Shown here piece by piece: positions 23,301 to 33,400 of a stretch of 64,000 nucleotides of DNA. This DNA is from Daphnia pulex. Lineage: Eukaryota; Arthropoda; Branchiopoda; Diplostraca; Daphniidae. The stretch spans positions 4,858,501 to 4,922,500 of the forward strand of contig NC_060028.1 of NCBI RefSeq assembly GCF_021134715.1, in the 5' to 3' direction. Both the position numbers and the translations under genes were made by a program. Below the pieces are notes generated by a model. It was given only the letters and a program-made list of their open reading frames with translations. It had not been told where the DNA came from and searched no databases. The number at the start of each line of letters is the position of its first letter. Position 1 is the stretch's first letter.

Positions 23301-26300
23301 AGAATACTACTTGTATCTACGTTTATATAGACTGGTAAAACTCTATAGGAAAATAAATGTTTGTTAGTCTTGGCTAGTTTGGACGGATGACCGACTGCTG
23401 GGTGCATGGGTCAGACAGTCCACAAGATCAAATTCTATAACTGTATTAAAAAATGGATCAATCGGGTCGCGCTATAGGATTTAAGACGTCATTGCTTGCA
23501 TAACTGTTGGGTGTCGAGACTTGACTAAAGAATCGAGTCAAATCAGTTTTTGGATTAACAAGTTTTGACGGCTGGCTTTAAAGCGTTATCGTCTAATAGC
23601 TAAAAAAACAGTTAAGCGAGTGCGTGTGTTGGATGTATATGGGCGTCTATAAATGCGACGTAGGCGTCTAGATATCAAAGCTTAAATATAGAGTTGATAC
23701 CTATATATAATCTAAGGCCCAGCCGAGACGTCGTTCCTAAATTTCCAACTGAATCGATACGGCGTCTGCAGCTTCTTTTGTTGGCAACTTGATTGACATG
23801 CACTGCTGCACGGGGACGGGGGGATGGGGGACGGGGGGACGGGTGGATGTGGAATGGAAGATCACGCAGTCTAAATTCTAAATGACTGAGAAATAAATTC
23901 GCTTTTGGATTTGCATGAATATAGATCTGCTGCTGAATTCGGCCTCGGATGACGACGACGACGAAACTCTCTCCATCTCGCTCTCCATCGAGAAGGAAGC
24001 CAACAACAACAATCACAATCATCATTGTCCTGTGAGCGTGCTGAGCAGCAGCGGCGCCAGCAGCTTAACGATGCCCTCGCCCAATCGACCGCTGACTCCC
24101 ATGACGCAGGGCCTGATCATAGCGCCACCACCCTCCTCCGATGGCATCGTCATCAAAACCCAGCGGCCTTCGACACCCTCCAACACCATCGACGACAAGG
24201 ACGGCAACGACTCAGAAGGTACACCAACGCCTTCACTCAATCGTTTCATTATTTATAGCTAAAAGCGGCTAAAAGAGTTGCGAGTGGAACAATCCGATCA
24301 ATCAGAGAGAGAAATAAGACGCAAGGAGAATCGTCTCATTATTTGATTTATTTTTAAAAATATTTTGGTTCTATTGTATAGGCTCGGTTGATGGTGACGG
24401 AGAAGGCGAGAGCCGAAGTGACAACCCGTCCGAATCGAAATCGCCGGACGAGGGCGGAGCGGGGTCGAAGCGGCGCGGCCCGCGCACCACCATCAAAGCC
24501 AAACAGCTGGAAATCCTGAAGAACGCGTTCTCGCAGACGCCTAAGCCAACGAGGCACATTCGAGAGCAGCTGGCCAAGGAGACCGGCCTTCCTATGCGTG
24601 TCATCCAGGTCAGTATCCAGACTATTTAGACCGCACGCAACGCTCGTGCCCAGCCCTCAATAACTGCCATCAAAATGAAACTATCTACAATACAGTAGAT
24701 GTCTCTGTCAAAACTATCAACTCTATATATCACGTCGATGACTCTGTCAGCAATGATCCCATTCGAAATCATTGGCCAATCAAAGAGTGTACCTATTTAT
24801 GAATGAAATAGGTACATCTTTTTTATAGGCATTTGATATTCGAAAAGGAGTGATGTATGCAAATAATATTGTTGATATGATGTTTGGAAAAGGGATTCAG
24901 CTGTATGGACTTATGGGGATTGCTGGTTGTATTAACGCTCTGTCAACATTGGTTTGCGCCGTTGGGCTGTGCTCTGTGTATAATAGGTGTGGTTTCAGAA
25001 CAAACGGTCAAAGGAGCGCCGGTTGAAACAGCTGACTTCAATGGGCCTCAGGCCGTACTTTGGAGCCTCGCGAAAACTGCGAGGCTTCCCGGTGAGCCCC
25101 GGAATGGACGACGGCTCCGGGGTGGTGGGCGGATTCAACCCTTATTTCGATCCGAAATACGCGGCCGATTTCGCTTACGGCGGAGCACCTGGAGGTCCTC
25201 ATCCCCATTTCGGTCTGCATTCGCACGGACCGCCTCACCCGCTGCAGCATCACCCCAACCCTCCGTTTGGTGACTTCTTCGGTGGACCCCATCCGCCTCC
25301 GCCTCCACCCCCGCCATCCTCACAAGGAGGACCTGGGGCACCCCCCGGTGCAGGAGCTCAAGGAACAGCTGGAAACGCACCTTTTGGCGGTGGACCTGGT
25401 AAGTCACACTCAACATTCAAAATCCTTCTCTAAGAAAGAAAAAATGAAAAAACAAAAAGAGCTGTGCTGGTGATGGCCAAGCATCTCCTCCCTCCTGTAG
25501 ACTAGCCAACCCAAGTCCTCTGTCTTATTAGACTAACGTTCACATAAAACACCGAGAAACAATCCGAGTGGACACGGTCACACGGGAAAAAAAAGGGAAA
25601 CAAAATGTGTAACATTCAAATGCCCGTATCGAATCGACTTCAAGGTTTTTTCGCCCTCCAATATCTATAGTTGATTTTAGAGAACTTTTGGTGCCGTATG
25701 ACCCGTAATAGTAAAAGATGCTCAAGTCTAAATATGATAAATAAGAGATGGAATGTATTAATGATGTGATGAGTTTTCGTCAAGATGGCAAACGAGTCGG
25801 AACGACGAACTTGTCATTTCTCTTGTCTTTACTTGGATTGTAAAGGTAACTATCCGTTAGTAAGTAGTTAGGAACTATCCACTAGTTGGCCTTCTTTTCG
25901 ACTGGAATTTATTTATTCTCCGTCGCACTATAAGAATCTCTTTTTTTTTTAAATCAAAACTGAAATTTGACTCGGAATTTTACGCATAAGTAGATCCCGG
26001 CCAAGATGGGCGCCGAGTTAACCAAAATTTCCGAAGCAGATGAACTATAGAAATTTCTTGGGGCATCGAATAATGCGTGGGCGAGCGTGAAATACGATCC
26101 GACAGGTCAGGTCTACACATAAAGTCTAGGCACAGCACAGACACTTGATCGCGTTTGGTGGTCTGTAACAACGAATCATCCGCCCCGCCCGATTTCCTAT
26201 GCATTCGCCTTTTACTTTCAATACGGATATCACTGCAGATTCAAATATTTTGTGGCACAGCGGCACAGCAATGTGAATATCTGATTCACAATTCTTTTAG

Positions 26301-29132
26301 TCAAATTCAACATCCGGGATCTGTTTTTTTTTTTTTGGTATTATTTACAATAAAGGCAGAAATAATTAGAATTAGAACCAAAAATAATTCGAGTATTGGT
26401 TGAAAACTCAAACTTTTCTCGGTATATAGTGACCCATCGCTTCTAATCCCTTTTGCCTTGGCAGTAGACGTCAGTTTATAGCCCATCATTTGTCTGGATG
26501 TGGAACGAGGACTAGGACTGGTAGTATATGCGGTAATTCGATCTGTCAGGCCACCGCGGGTTCTGTTGGCAAATACTCGGTTGAACGACACTCGTCGCCC
26601 AGTTGTCAAGCGGATCCAGAGGAAGCTGCAGGGCAGGCGACTTGAGTAAACAAAGTGCACATAAGTTCGTCTTCTTCTTCCAAGCAGCAGTGACCCCCCA
26701 CCCCCACGGTATATGTGCAGCGCAAACAGTTTATACCCGGACACGAGTCAATCCCACCGATGATGTTACATATATAGAGTCAGACCGCACCAGGCCTGCT
26801 CATTGCGGCAACCTAGTGCATAGGTCTTTCCGGGTAGCTTTCTTGTAAGTTGTAAGAAATATTGGACGTTCATGGCCAAAATCAACCTCTAACTTGGAAT
26901 AAAATGACCTAAAACATGGAAATATATTCACCTAAAGCATAGAAGAACATAAATTAGAGATAGCCCTCCAATTTAACTCAAAAACATTTTTCTTTTATAG
27001 TTTAGCGGTCTTTGATAGGATCATAGAATAAAGTGATGAAAGAAAAGGGATAGAAGAAGACGCTCGCCGCCGAGTTACATAGTCTTTCTGAGTTGAGGCT
27101 GTATGACAAAGAAGAAGATAAAATAAGCATTTGCGCAACTTTTTTTTACGAGTAAAAAAAAAATTGTCATTTATCGTGGTTTCTTTAAGATTATTTTCAA
27201 GCAAACAACGGAACTATAATGTTAGCGCAGTAGGCCAAAACTATATACATAAAGTATCTATGCAGTAGACACACTTGATATCAACTGAGCGCATACACAG
27301 ACCAACATACAGAACATGTTCATCATCATACCAGGTCACACAGGAAAGTCTTTTCGTTTTTGTCGCTTTTGATGGTGGAAAAAAATGTGTACATTGTATA
27401 GAATCGAATATCTGAGTGGCCCCCGCCATAGATCTATAGCTAGACGAGTGTGATTCTGGTCTACCAGAAATAATAGGATTTCCGAAAGATTTGAAAACAT
27501 TCCCGAATATCCGGCCGAGTTGGTTGCCGGCTTATATCCTAGACTCGAGCTGGATGCTTTCCTCTCTCTCTCTGCTCGTCTCTCTATAGCTGAGAGACCG
27601 GAGAGGATGATAGCGAAGGAGAGAGTAAAGCCGGTTGCTGTGCTGTGCTGCTGCGCAGCGCACACGGCCCTCATCCGCCTGTCTGTCCGTCAGAGATAAC
27701 AGACAGCAGGGCGAGATCAAAAGGAGACTGTTGGACGGTACCGATAGCTTATGCGATAGCGATGTTTGGCACAAGAGGGATTAAGTTCCCTCCTTTTCTT
27801 TTCGATACGTGCAGCAACATCATCTAGACTTTTAGGAGGAGGGGAGGGCAGAAAGAGGGAGAGGAAATATAAGCTTTTTGGTTGCTCAACATCAGAGAAA
27901 AGAGGGAAAGAAGGGTGGTGAATCAAAAAGTAAAATAAAAAAAAAAGAGAAAAAAAAAATATCAAATAGGTTTTTCCCTCGGGTTGGTGTATTGAGTTGA
28001 CTGCACAGTTCAAGCTGTTGACTTTTCTAACCGGCTTCGGTTTTGGGCCACTTTTGAATGGGTGACAGATGCAGCGGTGCAGCGCAGGCTGAGCGCGGGG
28101 AAAGGCCGTCCCTCCTGCCTGGCCCACTATGTACGTCTATACGGTTGACACAAACCATATATATAAGAGAGCGGCATGCGACATGCCGCGGCGGCCTAGA
28201 AGTGGAATATTGTTGTCTTCCATTCATCGTGTGCGGTTGGTGTGTAACTGTATGCACATATAGCTCACTCCATGTCATTGCGTCGAGTGTGTCAGTAAGC
28301 ACTCGATCGTGCATAGACCATAGAGAGAGAGAGAGAGGCCTAGACAGCCGGAGTAGACAAGGGCGCGACCTTATTACTTCAAACGACATCCGAGCAAATC
28401 GCCTATCAAAGCTCCTGCTTCTGAGTCTGACCAATAACGTCATTTGTCACTCGTTGCTTGTGTTGCTTGTTATTATTCCCACAAGAGAGTTATTCATGCA
28501 CCATATGACTCCAACCAACGTCAAACTACACACATATCCCCCAACGAGCCCAGCCGCATGCCAATGAAGCCGGTTTTCCGGCTCTTGGCTATTGTACAAG
28601 ACGGACAATACCGGTGAAACCGCACAATACCCGTCAATATAGTTCACAGTTATATAAGCACCTCGGAAACATTTTTTTTTTCTAACGGAAAAAAAACCCC
28701 GACTGTCATATCAATATTTGATTTCCTCTGACATTGAAAAGCCAACTGTACAGCTAACCAATATCTTTTCTTCCATTTTTCTATTTTTTCTATTTTTTTT
28801 CAAATAGGAATGGGCAACGTCATGGATCCCTCGTCGGGAATGGGAGGTGGCGAATTTGGACAAATGGGCGACCCGACTCAATATCTGACACCCAACGACC
28901 TGATCTCGCAGCGCTCAAGTCCAGACTTCATGCCTGGAGGTACAAAACCCACAACATTTCTTGACTTTGACGAATTCTTAAAGAAAAAAGAAAAAAGGAA
29001 TCAAATCTTTATCGAAACACGATAGCACTTAATTTTGTATTAACCAATAGTTTCTTCTTCCATTTGTCCTGGTGTTTAGGTTCGGGAAACTTTGCGGAAC
29101 ATCAGCAAATGAACGAGGGTCTCGTCTGGTGA
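14188..29132 (+). CDS. Lim1: LIM-homeodomain transcription factor Lim1 (Lhx1/5)
   Basis: Seven exons join in phase: 14188-14360, 15480-15685, 23925-24218, 24382-24608, 24987-25398, 28808-28939 and 29080-29132, giving 498 residues. LIM1 has zinc ligands C5, C8, H26, C29, C32, C35, C52, D55. LIM2 has C64, C67, H86, C89, C92, C95, C115, D118. An acidic, Ser-rich linker (127-254) leads to the homeodomain (255-314, with W302, N305 and R307 at positions 48, 51 and 53). A Gly/Pro/His-rich region follows and the protein ends MNEGLVW, close to the vertebrate Lhx1 end. The family works in the nucleus; its LIM domains bind LDB/Chip co-factors and it patterns head, nervous system and appendages. ATG 14188 is the first in-frame ATG after a stop at 13996. 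All introns are GT-AG. Lhx1 and Lhx5 are single-copy Lim1 in arthropods, hence the name. Confidence 0.95.
14361..15479 (+). other. Lim1: Lim1 intron 1
   Basis: The intron is 1119 bases and splits the two LIM domains. It is AT-rich with no supported gene or repeat. It ends in a T-rich tract before GATTATTAG. Confidence 0.85.
15480..15685 (+). CDS. Lim1: Lim1 coding exon 2 (LIM domain 2)
   Basis: The acceptor ATTATTAG precedes 15480. Using this AG rather than the one three bases later gives Phe-Phe-Arg-Arg-Tyr-Gly, matching the Phe-Phe-Arg-Arg-Phe-Gly of vertebrate Lhx1. The exon encodes the second LIM domain, with the conserved LSTGEELY and CKEDF, and stops in phase 1 at donor GTAAGC. Confidence 0.95.
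20781..20873 (+). repeat. (TTTTGG)n-type simple repeat in intron 2
   Basis: A T/G-only tract made of TTTTGG and GTTTT units lies inside Lim1 intron 2. No gene is involved. Confidence 0.9.
22967..23014 (+). repeat. (GA)n tract followed by G17 run
   Basis: Nine GA units are followed after a short spacer by seventeen consecutive G at 22998-23014, then more GA-rich DNA. The tract lies in Lim1 intron 2 and could form unusual DNA structures. (GA)n also resembles GAGA-factor sites of insects, but presence of such binding here is unproven. Confidence 0.8.
23925..24218 (+). CDS. Lim1: Lim1 coding exon 3 (linker)
   Basis: The exon follows acceptor GAATATAG in the phase needed to complete a codon begun in exon 2 and ends in phase 1 at donor GTACAC. 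It encodes residues 127-224: an Asp/Glu run near 135-140, an Asn/His-rich patch, then Ser/Pro/Thr-rich sequence. Linkers of this family are poorly conserved, so assignment rests on phase, splice sites and the continuous frame rather than homology. Confidence 0.8.
24382..24608 (+). CDS. Lim1: Lim1 coding exon 4 (homeodomain, helices 1-2)
   Basis: The exon starts after TATAG and ends with Val-Ile-Gln at donor GTCAGT, phase 0. It encodes residues 225-300. [21 protein letters not shown] and [18 protein letters not shown] are near-identical to the Lhx1/5 homeodomain. The following intron falls between homeodomain positions 46 and 47, an intron position shared by several homeobox classes. Confidence 0.95.
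24987..25398 (+). CDS. Lim1: Lim1 coding exon 5 (recognition helix and C-terminal region)
   Basis: The exon begins GTG TGG TTT CAG after TAATAG and completes the recognition helix as [16 protein letters not shown]. Next comes [18 protein letters not shown], a post-homeodomain block expected in invertebrate Lim1. The rest is rich in Gly, Pro and His and includes a run of eight prolines at about residues 403-410. Residue 306 (homeodomain position 52) is Lys, where vertebrate Lhx1 has Arg. Confidence 0.95.
25399..28807 (+). other. Lim1: Lim1 intron 5 (3.4 kb)
   Basis: This intron separates the homeodomain-containing exon from the C-terminal exons. It holds A-rich and T-rich runs (26328-26338 and 27140-27165), (GA)n at 28324-28338 and no supported gene. 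Open frames at 27.6-28.6 kb on both strands overlap and show no recognisable domain. The acceptor is preceded by a strong T-rich tract at 28770-28800. Introns 3 (163 bases), 4 (378 bases) and 6 (140 bases) are short and unremarkable. Confidence 0.75.
28808..28939 (+). CDS. Lim1: Lim1 coding exon 6
   Basis: The exon is flanked by AAATAG and donor GTACAA and is in phase 1 on both sides. It encodes residues 438-481, Met/Gly-rich then [15 protein letters not shown]. Its phase fits its neighbours, and removing it would leave the frame intact, so skipping is possible in principle. Confidence 0.85.
29080..29132 (+). CDS. Lim1: Lim1 terminal coding exon 7
   Basis: After acceptor TGTTTAG the exon gives [16 protein letters not shown] and TGA at 29130-29132. 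The short MNE-x-x-VW ending matches the conserved C-terminus of Lhx1/5 proteins, which supports this small exon and the whole 3' end of the model. Confidence 0.9.
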
Positions 29133-30452
29133 CTTTAGTCAGTTCATCACTTCTGTGGGCGTGAAGGCGTTCGTCTAGGATCAGCAAGTAGAGAGACGCT
29201 CCAGAGGATCGTCGTCGCCATGACGACACGCTGGGCGCTGGTAAAAAAAGAGCAGCAGAGAAGAAGGAAAAAAGATGAAAACAAAAGAGAGTGGAAAAAT
29301 TCTTTTGTGTTGTTGTGTTTTTTCTTTTTCTTTCCGTAGGTGATGCTATACAGTGTTATATAGATGCGTGTGATTACAGCACATTGCGCAATCATTAGCG
29401 TCAAAGTGTGTATCCCCCCCCCTCTCTTCTTCCTTATTTGGATGATTCAACTTTACGATGTATTGTCATGGGTATAGAAAAAAGCCAAGTCTGCTGAGCG
29501 AGCCAGTTCTCAGAAATAAGAAAAGTGAGCGCTCCGTCATTGGAATATCTCGAGAGGTTTTGTTTGTTTTCAACCAAAAGCCGCACGACAAAAAAAGAAA
29601 GAAAGAAAGAAAACCGTTGAACGAATTAGATATTGTAGATGTTTTTGGCCTGTTTGCATCATTTTTTTCGTTGGGGTTCGGTTGATCACGTCTCATCTTT
29701 GAGACTGCGATAAAACCGAAACATTTCACGTAATAACTTATGAAGAGGAAGAGGAAAAAAAAAAAAAACAGGTCGTGGTTAAGTTTCTGTAAGTTTAGTT
29801 GATTGATATCAGTTGTTTCTTTTTTTCCCCTGTCATCTAATTTTTCTCTGTTATTTTCCCCCTTTTTGATTATTGATTATTAATTATCATTTTCTTTCAA
29901 TTTGAATTTCTTCTTTTTCTTATTGAATCGATGAGCGTTTGTTATGTGCAAGAATGTCTCTTGTGCTAGACCCACACACTTATACAGTAAAAACAAAAAA
30001 ATACCCAACTCGGTGGATCTAAAACTGTAACTCCTCCCACCACCCCCCCCTCCCCCTATCTATTGATGAACGCAATGTGATGTGTGTAATTTCTTGTTTT
30101 CAAAAGGGCATCGTCAAACACAAATAATTCAGAGTGTAAAAGTGACACGTTGCTGATCAACCTGATAGGATATAACATTTGGAGCTGTATGGGTTGACTC
30201 TACCAGTCGTCAATCTCTCTGTACAGCTCCTTTTTTATAATCATTACCTCTTCCCATCATACGTTCTTGTCCACACGAGTTTCTCTCTCTCTCTCTCTCT
30301 CTCTTTATTGATGTCAAATGTCGTGCGGTTGAGCTCTCCCCCAAAAGAGAAAAACAAAAGAGAACAGAAGATGAAGAAAAAAAAGAACCCGGCTGGCCGA
30401 CGATATTATTGTACATATAGAAAAGTTTATACAGAATTGTCACAAGAAAGGA
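29133..30452 (+). other. Lim1: Probable Lim1 3' untranslated region
   Basis: AT-rich sequence without another gene, containing A-runs near 29755-29768 and (CT)n at 30283-30304. Its extent depends on the poly(A) signal at 30453. Confidence 0.4.
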
Positions 30453-30458
30453 AATAAA
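30453..30458 (+). promoter_or_regulatory. Lim1: Candidate Lim1 poly(A) signal AATAAA
   Basis: This is the first AATAAA on the plus strand after the stop codon at 29132. T/G-rich DNA follows at 30461-30500, as expected for a cleavage region. It would give a 3' untranslated region of about 1.3 kb. Variant signals nearer the stop cannot be excluded. Confidence 0.4.
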
Positions 30459-30459
30459 T

Positions 30460-33400
30460 AGTTCGTTTAGTCGTCTTTGATTGTTGACTATTTGGCTTTC
30501 ATTTCATGATTATTTATTATTTTTTTAAAGATAATTTGGTATCTCTTCGAAATATATAATAATGTGAAAACATGTAGTGTTTTAGGAAGAAGAAGAAAAA
30601 ACAAAAAAAAATGCCGTGAAAAGAAAGTGGCCGCCGAGTGGCAAAAGAGAGGCCCCATCCAAGATCCAACGTTGTTTTTGGTAGTCAGCGACTCAGGAGC
30701 CTGAGATGTATGTGACTCCGCCCCTTTCTTTGAGTACGGCCCCCCTGGCCCTTGTTGACACGCCAAGAGCTCGCGTGCAAGACCGACGTATTCACACCTG
30801 CGTGCTGCTCCGACGCCCGCCTCTTTCCTCCTCCCTGTGCTCGTCCCCACTATCATAGCAGCAGCCCCATGCAGCCCCATGCAGCAGTGGAAAACCTCAA
30901 AGTAATCCCATCAGAGAAGATGGCTTAGTAAACGATAATGAAGGTTCATTTTCGCCGCCACCAAAAGAGTCGTGTTAGGCTATTCTTCTCCTATATAACC
31001 AACCACCTTGATGTTGTTGTTGTTGTTGTTTTCCTTTTTTTTCCTCATCGTCTCCCATATATGATTTGCCCCTCTCTCTCTCTCTCTCTCTCCTATTCGT
31101 TCGTTTTTCTCGGGCGTTTCGAAAACACCGAAATTCCATCCCTTATATATTTTCCGACGTTTTCCGACCGAGTTGTAGCTGCAATACAGATGGTCGGATG
31201 GACGGGAGGAAGAAGGCGGAATATTACACGAAGATTTGTGGAGTAGAACCGAACGCAACCGAGGGGGGAGAAGAACAAAAAAATAAAATAAAAAAAAGCC
31301 ACGGTGAATTAAAGGGCACCATTTGTTTTTTTCTCTTGTCGGCCTATGCAACCACACACACACACAGACCCTCCGAGTTAAAAAAGAAAAAGAAAAAACG
31401 GTACCTGTCGGTATTAGAAGTGTCTATTTGTACGTAGGTAAATGTATATGTATGTGTATTTATGTATATAGCAGGATAAGTCAAGTCTATAGGCTAGAAA
31501 AGAGGAATGAAGAAAGACAGGACAGGATTTGTGTGAAAGACCTGATGGGGACCACCTAACCTAATTAATGGACGTCGCTCTCCCATCGAAACCAGCAAAC
31601 AGCAAACTCGCTGGCTGCTGTTGCACCCCTCCCATTTCAGAGTTCAGACAACCGAGCGCACTATATACTTTGTGGCCAATTAGACATCATAAAGAATCAA
31701 CTGACCCCCGCTCGTCTCTGGAAAATAAATGTCAGTGAATCAGTGATCCATAGCTTTTCTTAGGCCCATCATTTATTTTACAGACTATAGAAATTAACTA
31801 GTAGACACTATAGACAGAGAAGTGCCTTCCCAAAATGTTAAGCGCAACTCTTTCAAACAAAGATCGACATGAGTAATCATTCACCAATACAATGTCGTCA
31901 ATATTGCGATCCTCGTTGGTTCTTTATTATTCTGGTCTGATATGGCGCAGTATTTACCGTATAAGTTATAGCGACTGTTAAATCATAGACTGTTTCGAAA
32001 TGAAATAAAAATAAAAAGATCAGCCATCACCTAAGTACTCATCGTTCATATGCGTGTAAAAGTGAACCGTTGGCGGTGTTGCCTTCCGTTATAGTTTCTC
32101 ATTTTGTCTTTTGCGTTTTCTCAGCTTTTAAATAGAACTGGGTGACGTGCGAGACGCCTACTGCCGACCATGTTGCCCAACTTGGCTCTCGTGCTATACA
32201 GAGCCAGTCTGCTGATCGATACATAAATATTGCGTGTGTTCCCCGCGCGCTGCATCCTGAATGTTGTTTTTTTTTGTCCTTTTTCATTTGCATATCATTT
32301 CACGATCGGCAGACCCTCCACCACACAAAAAAAAAAGTTTTTTTTTCTTTTTCTTTGTATACACTGCGGGGGCAGCTCGGGGGTTTAGGGTGGTAGAGAC
32401 GAGGGGCATAGTTCCAATCTGGCTAGAAAATGCATTGGGGATAGAGCGAGATGCCAAAGGAAAAAAGAAAAAAAATAAAGAGAAAAAGGGAGAGAGACGA
32501 GAGAGAGAGAGAGAGGTTTAAGCGCGCACGACTCAAAACGTTGATAGATGGGACTTGAAGATATCGGGCTTGTCGGTGGAACAAAGGGTTTCTCGTTCTT
32601 CCTCCCAAAAAGAAACGCATTACCCAAGAGGAAGAAGATATGGGGTGTACACACAACACCAGCTCACCATCACCATCAGCAGCAACAGCGGAAGACCAGA
32701 GCGAAAAAAAAGGGGCGAGCTAGTGAGGGGTTGGCCATATTCAGACGAGGGGCGTTTGTCGAGTTCTTTTTCACGCGCAAATACAGTTGACATACGGCAC
32801 CGAAAAACGCTGTTAGACTTTTCCATGTACAGACTGACAAAGTTCCAGTCCGGGAAAAAAAAGAAAGAAAAGGGTTCCAAGTTGGTTAGCAAACCCAATT
32901 GGGCCCGAGGTGCTGAAGCCGAACTTGTAGTGTAGAGAGATAGTGCTGGAGAGATGAAGAAGATGAGGGGGGTTCGGCCGACGAGTGGAGTCGTGGGGGG
33001 ATGCTGGCGATGTGTCCTTGTTGTCTATCAGTCAAACAATACTTTGGGGGCTGTCACCAACTGTGTATGGGTCGAATGGCTGGGCGCTTATTGCCCCATA
33101 GCAGTCGAAGGCAAGCAAGCGACAAATGTTCTCATTTTGCCGCCTCGACGGGGGTGCCCTTTTCGGACAGACTTGCTGTGCTCGCGCGCCGACCTCTTTG
33201 CCTTTTTCCCCTTTTTCTTTTTTAATTTTTTATAGATATTTTTTTTTGTCCAGCTCTCAGTCAGACCCTCTGGTCCGCTGTTTGAGTGTTGAAGAACTGA
33301 CGATGGCCAACATGGCGCTATTTCAAATCATCGTCCAACAAGTGCTACCCTTTTGTGTGTCGATCTTCTATCTAAACGCATTTGTCGATTGTCAGTTTTT

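Larger units (their letters stand above)
15686..23924 (+). other. Lim1: Lim1 intron 2 (8.2 kb)
   Basis: This is the largest intron. No further exon fits the phase, and exon 2 joins exon 3 cleanly, so it is read as a single intron. It contains a (GT)n tract at 16955-16990, long purine/pyrimidine tracts around 18430-18545 and 18797-18820, a (TTTTGG)-type repeat at 20781-20873, a (GA)n tract at 22967-22984 and a run of 17 G at 22998-23014. Open frames in these tracts come from low complexity. Enhancers are plausible but not shown. Confidence 0.75.

Noticed and set aside
23915..23924. Start of a separate protein at ATG 23915
   Set aside because: The AG at 23923-23924 is an acceptor in the right phase to continue exon 2, so the ATG lies in the intron.
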